In this document: positions 48,331 to 58,831 of the stretch, in pieces
Position numbering within the stretch: the stretch's first letter is position 1
Layout of the letters: each line of letters opens with the position of its first letter
Origin: Lotus japonicus
Lineage: Eukaryota; Streptophyta; Magnoliopsida; Fabales; Fabaceae
DNA length: 64,000 nucleotides
Direction of reading: 5' to 3'
NCBI RefSeq assembly: GCF_012489685.1
Contig: NC_080044.1
Coordinates: 54,560,964 to 54,624,963, forward strand
Translations under genes and position numbers: made by a program
The notes under the pieces: model-generated
Database searches by the model: none
The model's input: only the letters and a program-made list of their open reading frames with translations
Told to the model about the DNA's origin: nothing

Positions 48331-50558
48331 CTGAAGTTCATCACATATCATTAAAATTAAAACTTAAATGTATTCTATGGCTTACTTTATATAGACTAAC
48401 CACTACATTATTTAACAAAATGTTTTATGTTTCCTTACTCCTTAGCTTTGAGTACCTTATAACATTCATTATGTCCTACATCTTATAATTTTCCATGTGC
48501 ATATGTCCCTCATGGGGGAAATGATGGATGGAATTTTTCATCCATTTTCTAAATTTTGTGAGCATTCTCTCATGCACCTTGTCATCCATAACACTTTTAT
48601 TTTTATGGTTTCTCCTTCTTTGGTTCTCAGCCCTTATCCCCATCTACCCATAGAAAATTCAGGTCCAAAAATATCACAATGTTTCAAGAAATTTTGTTGA
48701 GTAAAGCCTACTTTACATTTCAGGTTGTTGTAGAATGTAGACTGTCCAAGGAGACACCTGGTTGTTTCTGCCATTTAATGTAGAAAACTTGAACCCAAGG
48801 CAATGGAAGATAGATGTTTTAATTGAATTTTGATAGAAGGAAGTAAGATAGACATCACCACAGTATAGGATAATAGACATAGGGAGTAAGGAATTTAATT
48901 AGCTTCTTTCAAGTTATTTTTCTGCATCATTGGTTGGCTACTTTCATATATTGGTTGGCTACTTTCATGTATAGTTTTGTTCTACTATTTTTTTTAATCT
49001 TATTGAGGTAATAAAATGCTGCTGTTCCTCATAGATTCCAAAGGCCTTCAGGAGTAATTCCTTCTTCAATGCTGGGTTTGGAGGCTTTTACAGGAAGTCT
49101 TGATGACTTTGGCTTTGAAGATAATCTAAGTTTTAATGATATGAATTTGACTTAATAATGCAGTTGCTGATTTTTTCTTTAAAATCAATACCAAGTTGTT
49201 GTACCTTCTCTTTTCGGTGTTTCACTACCAAATGTGTGTGTGAGAGAGAGAGAGAGACATACAGACAGAGTTCAGTGACTGTGTTAAAGAATTAGTGAAT
49301 TAGTTTTGATCCATTAAATTGGCATGTATATTAGGACTAAGTTTATGATGTGGATGAAGTTAAGCAGCAGCTTTTGTGTTCCCGCATTTTATTCTCATCC
49401 CTATCCTTTCAGGTTGTGCATGATAAGTGTGACTGATGATTCTTGTGATTGATTTTGGTTGAATGACTACAGATAATACAAATGTCAGAGTTTCACATAA
49501 TATGGCTTCATTTGAATGAGCTGAAGTTACAGACATTTGGACATTCTCTTCAATAATATTGATGGCATTCATTGTTTGGTGTTGCTTCTTTTTGCAAGCT
49601 CTTGCTATGCTTATATTTTTTGTGTCGAAAGTAACATATCCTGATGATTGTTGTAGTTCTTTCTTAGTCGATTGTAACACACATCTCTATATGTTTTAAA
49701 TTTGAGTCTTCACTTCGGACAATGAAACTATATTTATATACCCTCATTCTCATTTATGTATGTAACTTATCTCTTTAAAATACATATCCTCTCTACTTTC
49801 CTTGAAGCTTGGCTCTCACTTAAAATTAGTGTAAAAAAAAACTCCAATTCAATTGTACGACAACAACACGAAAGCTTTATCCAACTAAGGTCGGTTATAT
49901 GGATCACTCGATCCATTTGTTACTAATTATTTTTAACGTAATTTTTTTCCCATTGAGATCATTGTGGTTCTTATTATGGGTTCAACTGAAAATAACATAA
50001 GGGAGTTTTTAATTTGTAAAAGAAAAGTTTCCGGATAAGTGTTTTCCTTGCTCATTTTATCAAGTTGCTACTAACTCTTTTCAAATTAATATGTTTGCTT
50101 GCTAAATGTTATTATTTAATTTTCCATTTCTTGAATTTATTTTTATTGGTGATGAAAGATTAATTTTACCATTCTATTTTTGAATCTTTCAATTAAATAA
50201 AAATATTCACGTTTTCAATGAATGAGTCCGAATTTTCTGATAAACAAAAAAATGAATACGTCCGATGGATGGTCTAATAATATTTTTTACCAATTGTGTT
50301 TTATTCTACTAATAAAATTATATATTTTACCATTATCTTGAATTTAAGTTGAATATATAATTGAAATTTTATAAATATATAAATTATAAAATATAAATAA
50401 ATATTACATGGCACAAGTATTTAGTACTTCTTATTTGTGATTTTGAATTTCACTATTCCTAAGAAACCACTAATTACGTTGTGCCATCTGACCTAATTTT
50501 TTTGCTCTAAGGTTGGGTACTAATTCAATTAACCAACATTTGAGCAACATATATTCTA

Positions 50559-50563
50559 TACCT
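50559..50563. other. Empty insertion site of the solo LTR
   Basis: TACCT occurs once, with U4 sequence on the left and the other end of the unit on the right, exactly where the LTR sits at 36727-40469. It shows the state before insertion and proves that U units abut head to tail. Confidence 0.9.
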
Positions 50564-50846
50564 TATTTGTACCTCTTTGCATGAATTATTTGTTTATCTT
50601 TTACATGCAAGATTGAGCCGGAAATCACACCGACAAGCTCCATAATAACTGTAAAGAGCGAACCAAACTTAATATTGCAGTGTTAGCCAATTAATGTGTA
50701 TAAGTAAATGAAACATTGATACATAAAAGGAAGATAATAAGAACATATAAGTGTTCCACTAATTAAAATTGTATGTTTTAGTAAATATATCATTGTATTA
50801 TTTCATATATATAAAATACTCAATAATTACCTTCAAAAAATTACTC
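50564..50846 (-). repeat. Repeat unit U5, partial and inverted
   Basis: Reverse complement of unit coordinates 11146 to about 10860, then the gap. No gene. Confidence 0.9.
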
Positions 50847-50946
50847 NNNNNNNNNNNNNNNNNNNNNNNNNNNNNNNNNNNNNNNNNNNNNNNNNNNNNN
50901 NNNNNNNNNNNNNNNNNNNNNNNNNNNNNNNNNNNNNNNNNNNNNN
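50847..50946. other. Assembly gap of 100 N
   Basis: Exactly 100 N. The next base is the first base of the E2 3' LTR, so the left target duplication is hidden. Confidence 0.99.
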
Positions 50947-53900
50947 TGTAACACCCCGATTTCGGTGGCGTCACTTTAGTAACCAAAGAAATAACTTAAG
51001 CGGAAAAACGTGAATTATTTTTTTTTCGATAATGTAAGTAAAGACAGAAAGAGATGAAACTCTAAAACGAAGATAACATAACTAATATACAATATGATTA
51101 CAGCCCCACTGTAAGTTGTAAACCACGTCACGAGTAAACCTCCAGTGACGGAAAGTAAAAGAGAGTAACGCCCGTAGGCAAAAGTACAAACCAAGGTAAA
51201 AATATTGTGTCCGCAACACTAAACCTCAAAATCTGAGAACAAGTTGGCCCAGCGGCCTAAGAAAAGACCCCCTAAATCCAACCAGCTCTCTGTGATCTCC
51301 ATAGGAAACCACACAAAAGCTACCGGTAGGAAACTACCCTGTCCCCAAAACTGAAGCATGACGGTCAGAGCATCGACACTACTCCTACACTAATCCCATC
51401 TCGAGTAAGTCGCTCGGTGGCCAGCGGGGTCGACCACGCCTGAACCGTAGTCCTCCTGATCAAGCTTCTTCAACCTAGTTTCCCCTGAAGGGTGAACCAT
51501 CGTGAACCGGTCCGCCATACTCAACTGACAATGGCGTAGTCCGCCCAAACACACACAGAAGACGCGAGGGTCAACTCCAAAGAATTATATAAATAATAAA
51601 ACCAGATATATAGGTAATAATTATTAGCCTCTCAGGCTTAGAGTTTAGGGATAACATCCTAGGGTTGCATATATCACAATGAATATAAAGATCATAATAA
51701 CAATTAGCATGCCAAGTAGGATAAACAGGTACCAATCACACTCAGCAACTAAGTCAGCATGTATGTTGCATGAAATGCAATGCTGGGTAACAAAATGCAT
51801 TCCGGAAGAAGGATGGACACCATCGAGTCAGCCCTAACACCGGCCAAAGTGGGACCATTCCGCTCGGGCGTCTCTTACACCACACAAAAGTAGTCAGATT
51901 CAGCAGTGAACCCGTAGGTCTGCCATTCCGTCTGCTACTGAGGACCACCGTAGTGTCCTAAATATGGAAATCCGGGTCTTATGACCATTTGGAATCCACC
52001 GAGGTCCGGTAATCCGCCGTGTATTAACCTCAAAATGAGTGCATGAATGCAAGTGATTAGCCAAACCAACGTCTCCGACCTCACTCGACACGTCGTCACG
52101 TGTTCTACCTAACTTATTGTCTCTAAAAAGCCTACCCTAAGGCAAACGTCGATTCTGCGACAAAATGAATCAATCAAAAGAAGAAGAATGTACTTTGGAA
52201 CTCATGGTTCCCGGCTAAACTTTAGATAGCCAATCAATAAACTGTTCATCGAGCGAAAAGGTACCGAAGTACTTGGAAACTTATAGTTCCCGGCTAAACT
52301 TTAGATAGCCAAACAATAACCTGCTCAACGAGCGAAGGAGTACGAATGTACTTGAAACTCATAGATTTCCTCAAAACTTGGACTCGACGACACTTCTCAT
52401 ATTTCCAAACTAATACTCAGGCTCTATGCTCTTATCTAAGGATGTTATTATTGTTCAAAGGATTTAGAAATTGATTAGTGTCTTATGAATTTCCGTGATA
52501 AAATAGATTTCATTTAATCTTATAATACTTCCTAAGAGTTTTCAGAGATCCCATAATCTCAAATAATTCCCTGAGAAGGTCTCGATCCATTAAAACATAA
52601 CAAGGTCCGAACTCCGTTCGTCCTTCTAAACTTTCTCAAAATCTCATAAAAATTCGGCATGACTTGCCCGCAATCCTCACTCCTCAGAATCTCAGGTGCA
52701 CGTGGAATAGCATAAATAAAACAGCTCAGTCAAAAGCATAACAGCATATTCCAACACATCCTAAGTTAACCATGTAGCACATAGCATGTGAATCATTTAG
52801 CACACAAATCATGGCATCAATTACTCAACAAGGTCGGCCGAAGCCTCAGAGAACAATTCAGACATTTAGCAATTAAGTGCATAACACATAAATCAAGTCG
52901 AACTTGTCGACACCTAAAGCATTATCTAGTAATTCAGAGAGTAGCCCTCACCTGTAACTCCTCCAGCGTTTTCCTCACAACCTCCTTCACGTTCCTCGCC
53001 TTGATCTCCAGGAAACTCCTCAAAAGAACCTTAAGCCAAAATCACAGAAATCAACACATTGAGTCAGAAACTCAGCAAGCAATAAGTCCTAGGGTTACAC
53101 GGTACATTACAAACTCTGTGGTACGACAATCTAACGCGTTAAGACAAGTTTTCGAAAAAGTCGGATTTCCTCCCCCCTTGGTATAGCTCTCGGCCACTTT
53201 CCTTAATTGGGAGGGTCGATTTTTCTTCGATCAAACTTGGTTCCTAGGTTAACATAAGCCGTAACTAAGACGGTTCTAGGCTCGGAAAAATTTTCGGATC
53301 GAAAACTGATATAGGGGCAGTTTGGTCATTATTTTTAGCTCAGAATTTCAAAATTGGATTTTTGAAAAACAAATTGGATGGGGACGTCCACAACGACGTT
53401 TATGACGACAAATCCTACTAGCACTAAGCCAAGTCGATAGATTAGAGCGTAAAGGTTGCGACTTTGCCGAAAAATGGGTATTTAGGGTAGAAATTGATCC
53501 CGGCGGCATTTCGTCGACATTTGACAAAATCTAATCCGCAGAACACGCTCAGGAGCATGCAGGGAAGAAGTTTAGACGCTGAAATCAGCTGATTGAACAG
53601 TTTTTCAAAAAACCTCAAAATTTTGAACTCAGAAAGTCGCAGGAGAAATGGACAGAAACGACGATTCGAAGGAGAGTATAGATTACCTACCTCGAGGTCT
53701 TCGATTAGTGACGATCGGTGAAGCAAACGGGCAAGAAACGACGAAGATCCGGATCTCTCTCTCTCTCTAGGAACTCGCGGTTTGGGGGTGGGGAAATGGG
53801 TTTTTTTTGCAAAAAATCTAATTTTCAAGCTATTTATAGGTTTTGGAAAAAACGGAAAAATGATTTTTTTGCGATTCCGATTTTTCCTGCGCGTTCCTCT

Positions 53901-54514
53901 GCGCATTCTAAGATAGGTTCTGGCGACAGAATTCCAGAACTCAAAATAGGATTCTTGGAATTAAACCAGAAGATCCAAGATCGGCATAAGTCGGTGTAAG
54001 TCGGTTTATCCCGAAAAACTACTTTTTGCAGTGATCGTCGGATGAGAAAACTTCCTTCTGAAGAAAGATCAGAATTGACGAGAGAAATAGGAGAACGCGG
54101 GTGGAATCTTCTTTTGCAGCTCCGAATAGAAAAGTCTTCATCGTCTGTCGATCTTAGGTTTTCTCGAACTATCAGGGATTCCGTTTCGGCAAACTTCCGA
54201 GAATTGGAATTTGACGTTCGTACTTTCCAGGATTTCGCATCGAAATGGTTGTTTAAGGACGGAAAAGAGAAGTTCTAACATTTCTCTGAGGATTTTTTTG
54301 GAATTAGTTTCCATCGTGTCCTAAAACGTAAATTAACTATTCACTAATACCTTTGACCTAGGATTAAGCGTATGTTAGTCGTGCTATAACTCTTTCGGTT
54401 TTTCGATACATTCTTGGACTTTTCCTGAACCTTTTTCCTTCCCAAATTTATCTTAATCAAATAACTCTTTTATTTTATTCACTTATCCAAAAACGTTAAA
54501 ACTTGGGCCTTACA
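50947..54514 (-). repeat. E2 3' LTR
   Basis: TG...CA ends. TATA-type TATTTATA (minus TATAAATA) at 53831-53838. Reading frames inside, such as 52788-53186 and 53442-53906, recur in the other LTR without a known domain and are treated as non-coding. Confidence 0.92.
52190..52368 (-). repeat. Tandem repeat of about 79 bp in the E2 3' LTR
   Basis: Two full units and the start of a third; each contains CCCGGCTAAACTTTAGATAG and ends in a GAGCGAA block. The 5' LTR copy is near 60076-60255. Confidence 0.85.
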
Positions 54515-54532
54515 TTACTACCCTCCAAAAAG
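54515..54532 (-). promoter_or_regulatory. E2 polypurine tract
   Basis: On the minus strand CTTTTTGGAGGGTAGTAA directly precedes the 3' LTR, similar to the E1 tract. Confidence 0.75.
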
Positions 54533-54551
54533 AAAGTTTCGACCTCGAAAC

Positions 54552-55949
54552 TTAAGGGTCAGTAAAAAGTTCTGGATACTGTTCCTTGATCTTTTCCTTC
54601 AGCTCCCACGTCGCATCGCCTGTGTCCTTGTTCCAAATAACCTTCACTAACTCGATCTCTTTACCCCTCAACTGCTTTATCCTTGTGTCACCAATGCTGA
54701 TCGGCGGTGTCTCGAAAGACAAGTTATCCTTCAACTCAATGTCATCCAGCTCGATGACGTGCGTCGGATCAGCAATATACTTCCGCAGTTGTGACACATG
54801 GAATACATCGTGAACGTTTGATAGGAAAGGCGTAATGCGATCTGATAAGCTACTGGTCCTACACGACGAGTAATCTGATAAGGTCCAATGAACTTTGGCG
54901 TCAGCTTTCTTGACTTGATTGCTCGACCAACTCCTGTAGTCTGGGTAACTCGCAGAAACACATGATCTCCTTCTTCGAATTCCAGGGTTCTGCGCCTTTG
55001 ATCTGCATAGCTCTTCTGTCTACTCTGAGAAGCCTTCATCTTCTCTCTGATCTGTTTAATCTTCTCAGTTGTCTGTTGCAGAAGTTCCGGTCCTACTAAC
55101 AAATTCTCTCCATCTTGATACCAACATAAAGGTGTTCTACACTTGCGGCCATACAATGCCTCATACGGTGCCATGCCTATAGTCGTATGAAAACTGTTGT
55201 TGTATGTGAACTCAATCAGTGGCATTAGGGTATCCCAACTGCCCTTGTTGCCTAACACGCAAGCTCGTAGCAAATCCTCCAATGATTGGATAGTTCTCTC
55301 TCAGTTTGCCCATCAGTCTGTGGATGATAAGCAGAACTTAATCTCAGCCTCGTTCCCAAAGCATTATGAATAGCTCCCACAAATGTGAAGTAAACTTCGG
55401 GTCTCTATCGGAAACGATACTTATTGGCACTCCATGAAGTCGCACAATCTCAGCTATATATATCTCTGATAGCTTCTCCACGTTGTACGTGGTCCTCACA
55501 GGTATGAAATGAGCCGACTTAGTCAATCGATCCACGACTACCCAAATCGAATCATATCCTTTTTGAGTTCTTGGCAACGCCACGACAAAATCCATCGATA
55601 TGCTATCCCATTTCCATTGAGGTACATCCAAGCTCTGTAGCATACCTGAAGATTTCTGATGTTCCACCTTCGCCTTCTGACAGATTAAACATGCAGCTAC
55701 ATATTCTGCCACTTGTCTCTTCATCCCTGGCCACCAAAAATTCACCTTCAAGTCCTGATACATCTTTTTCATTCCAGGGTGAATGCTCAACTTGCTTTTG
55801 TGACCTTCGTCCATAATCAACCTCCTTAAGTCAGGGCTGTTAGGTACGCACACTCTATCCTTGCATCGCAGGATATTGTCACTCCCTACCTTGAATTCCG
55901 AGTCCTTACCCTGAATTACTAAATTCTTATTTTCCGAGTAAAAATTCAT
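54552..55949 (-). pseudogene. E2 integrase and chromodomain-type C-terminus, frameshifted
   Basis: Integrase inserts the cDNA into the host genome. The first frame (55949-55344) holds the zinc-binding part (HKSKLSIHPG, then CLICQ), the core start SMDFVVALP with one catalytic Asp, and SDRDPKFTS with the second. Frameshifts near 55370 and 55295 separate the TDGQTE segment that carries the catalytic Glu. The next frame (55282-54731) continues with TYNNSFHTTIGMAPYEALYG and a GPYQITRRVGPVAY block. A last shift leads to SQLRKYIADPTHVIE and a C-terminal tail ending at 54552. The order is that of chromoviruses. Three frameshifts make it inactive. Confidence 0.9.
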
Positions 55950-55984
55950 CTTGTAACTGTTGGTCTCGGATTTCTTCCATCAAT

Positions 55985-56245
55985 CCATTAGTGATCTTGA
56001 TCGTCCCAAACTTCAGTTCTCCCTCAGATGCTCTCACATCTAAGCTCAAATCTCAAAATTGTTCCAGCAGTTGCAGCTCCTTAACCATCATTGATGAGAT
56101 ATGCATCTTCCTGCTCAATGCATCAGTAACGACATTAGCCTTTCCAGGATGGTATTGTAAGGTAAAATCGTAATCCTTGAGAAATTCCATCCAGCGTCGT
56201 TGTCTCATGTTCAACTCCTTCTGGTCAAACAAGTACTTTAAGCTC
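55985..56245 (-). pseudogene. E2 RNase H C-terminal fragment
   Basis: The minus strand reads [16 protein letters not shown], then [14 protein letters not shown] and DALSRK, the hallmark end of the gypsy RNase H domain. A TGA follows in the linker to the integrase. The N-terminal half of the domain is missing, and the filler abuts it. Confidence 0.85.
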
Positions 56246-56289
56246 TATGTCGTCCTGCTCGACCACTCGTGTCGGTTCTATGTTGGAAA

Positions 56290-57600
56290 TAACATTGGTT
56301 GACGCTACGTGCAATTGCACAACCTTAACCACTTGATCCTTTACTTTTGTTCGTCCAAAATTCTGCTTAAACTCAGTACACCTCCGCCATTCCATAGTGG
56401 ATGTTCAACCTGTCCTCGTGATCTTTACTCATGATTCAAAACTTAACTCGATCGCTCTATACCTCATAGACGAACTATTCCCTTGGAATCTACTAGTCCC
56501 TTAACGTCACTCCCAACTTCGTAACTATCCTCATTCGCACCACGAAATCAATCTTCTACTTATTCATCACTCAAAGTAAAACTCGACGTGAGTCTTAATA
56601 CCTTGTGCATCGCTAGACCCAATCCCTTTTAACATCCATTCATCAGCAACTTATAAGCTAATCACCATCTTAATATCTTACAATCCATTATTGTCATCTC
56701 CCCTTTTTTGAGACTTCCCTTACTCGAACCATAAAACCAACCTTCACTTATTCACAACCCACTTTACAATTACCTAAAATCCTTAACACTTCCCCCAAAT
56801 CCGAACTTATTCCCTAGAAGATCAAACCATAGCTGTACCTCAGGAAACTTAACTAGTCATTTTATCATCCGATCCCTCAACATTCGGAGGTTTAACTACA
56901 ATCATTAATGCCAACACCACTAAATCTCTGATTCGAACATGATTTTCACCTCCCAAGGTCAATCTAAACCCTTAAATCCTCACTTAACTTAGTGAAATTC
57001 ACTTGCTAACCCCAGTATGCAATATCGGAATCCATAACAAAGTTCCATTCACTCTTAGACTCTAAGAAATTTGTCCACATATAACAACCTCAAGTATTAA
57101 TCTTAATACTAACTCTTTATTTCCGTAACTAGATCGTTCTCCCATCAATCCGATACTTAGTCTCTCGATCAAAACCTGACAAACCTTGAGTCCTACGCAC
57201 TTAAGACAAGAAATCATAGACTTAAAACCTAAACTTTCACCACGTTTGGACCTCAAATGTCCTTTAATTCTTCAATACTTCTTAAATGAATATCCATTTC
57301 TTAAACTATAACTCCTCCCCAAAGGAAATCAATTACTTAACAAAAACTTTACTTCCCGACTCCACTAATCCTCGATCCAATCAAATTAATCTTACCAATC
57401 CATCTATCAAAGTCCATTGCCAGTTCTGATTCCGAATATCACCCCCTCAATATTAAGTTGATCAGGCCTAATACATCGAAGGTGAAGATTTAGAAAAACC
57501 CACTGGAACAGTCGATGAGTTCCTAACATCCAGTAGTCACAGAGATCTTGATATTAAATCCTCAATGATGCCGCTACGGAACTACACACTCTCGACATCA
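56290..57600 (-). repeat. E2 non-coding filler shared with E1
   Basis: No open frame. Read on the minus strand, it aligns with the filler of E1 (16741-18780), including the stretch around CCAGTGGGTTTTTCTAAAT (57490-57510) and a block at about 56860-57110. It occupies the place of reverse transcriptase and most of RNase H. Confidence 0.8.
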
Positions 57601-57692
57601 TACATATACTATCCATACGGAATCTCCCTGAGATTCATCCTTCAGCTTCTAGCTTCTTGTTAAACGCATCGGTGCAAGACTACTTCCTAGGC

Positions 57693-58634
57693 TTAACGTG
57701 TTATTCTGAACCTCGTGTAACTTCTATAGTTTAAACACGAGCAACGGTCAAATAAAGTATTATTAGGCGTAATAACTATAAAGTCAATGCTTAAACAATT
57801 TAAGTAAAATTGGTGCGTCGCATGTGCTACGAGAGTAATGGAGCGTATTATACTAGAATGAGAAGGAATAGTTAGAAGGTTACCATCGTTTGTGCGCTCT
57901 CCTCTGACTAGTCCGTCAGCTCCCTCGCCGCACGAGACATAGACTCCTCCCCGTGCAGCAGGATGTCTTCCTCTTACCGTAGGCACAGATGGCTCAACCC
58001 TGGTTACATTGCAATCCTTGGCTTGATGCCCCGGGCGATTGCAGTTGAAACATAGAGGTCTCCCGTCTGGACACTTGTTAGAGTGGTGCCCCACCTTCTT
58101 GCACCTGTAACACGTTACTTGCTTCCTCGCCCCTTTAGATTTGGCAGGAAGTTTACCCTTCATCTTGTTGTCAGACGGTCCCGCTTGGAACGTCCTACAG
58201 TTCACGGCCAAGTGCCCTATCTGGTTGCAATTAAAACATCGAGGCCCTTGGTCCAGACATGCATTAGCATAGTGTCCATTCTTTCCACACCTGAAACATG
58301 TCACCTCAGGATGTGCCGATTGGCTTCCTGCCCCTGGAGTGGCAGTAGTCGAAGGCTTAAAAGAGCTTGGGGTAAAACCCCTCTCCTTCGGATGCTGATA
58401 CGGCCCCAACTGACGGTACTCCTGAGAACCTGACCTCACTGGTCCTCCAGCTCCAGCTCGATCCAATCCACTATGCTGGTACTTGGACGCCTCGATTAGC
58501 GGTTGAGGTCGTTCACGTGCAGCCTCCTCAGCGCGTCTGTAAGCGTCCTCAGCAGCCTGATTCATCATTGCCTCAATCATGGTAGCTATTGCCTTTGCCA
58601 TCCTGTCAGGGCTTACCATCCTATGCTTAGTCAA
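57693..58634 (-). pseudogene. E2 gag: capsid deleted, four CCHC zinc knuckles, 313 codons
   Basis: The frame starts MTKHRMV at 58634; a second Met at 58619 aligns with the E1 start. The Ala/Glu helix (NQAAEDAYRRAEEAA) leads directly to a Gly/Ser/Arg-rich linker and four knuckles: CFRCGKNGHYANAC, CFNCNQIGHLAVNC, CYRCKKVGHHSNKC and CFNCNRPGHQAKDC. The capsid domain is absent at the same place as in E1. Unlike E1, the frame is open through all four knuckles, so an RNA-binding protein of about 25-30 kDa could be made. The tail after about residue 250 has no protease motif and is probably random sequence. Confidence 0.85.
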
Positions 58635-58816
58635 ACAAACAGTTAGTACCCATCACAAGATAGTCTCTGGCACAACTATACAATATGATCAAGCAATAAC
58701 TTCAATCAATTCTAAGCGAGAAATCGCTTGGCAGACAATCAATTTTTACTCTTTGCAGAGTCACACAACCTAGCACAGAAGACCTATTCCCCAAAGACTC
58801 CCGAAAGACTCGACAA

Positions 58817-58828
58817 GCTCTGATACCA
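58817..58828 (-). promoter_or_regulatory. E2 primer binding site (tRNA-iMet)
   Basis: Minus-strand TGGTATCAGAGC, three bases inside the 5' LTR boundary, as in E1. Confidence 0.92.
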
Positions 58829-58831
58829 CAG

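Larger units (their letters stand above)
40470..50558 (-). repeat. Repeat unit U4, complete and inverted
   Basis: Full reverse-complement copy of U without TRIM. It contains the Helitron end (40796-40831), CLE pseudogene (41466-41760, +), LINE ORF1 (42205-43112), foldback (43311-44538), Helitron end (45337-45366), SINE (46285-46406), SPC3 pseudogene (47175-47663, +), exon pair (48033-48330) and coding tail (49018-49155, +). Confidence 0.93.

Noticed and set aside
52788..53186. 132-codon frame present in both E2 LTRs
   Set aside because: It is antisense to the element's transcript and spans the putative splice sites; no domain recognisable.
53442..53906. Frame of 154 codons in the E2 LTR
   Set aside because: Arg/Phe-rich, overlapping other open frames; lies in the LTR across the TATA region and is shortened by a one-base indel in the other LTR.
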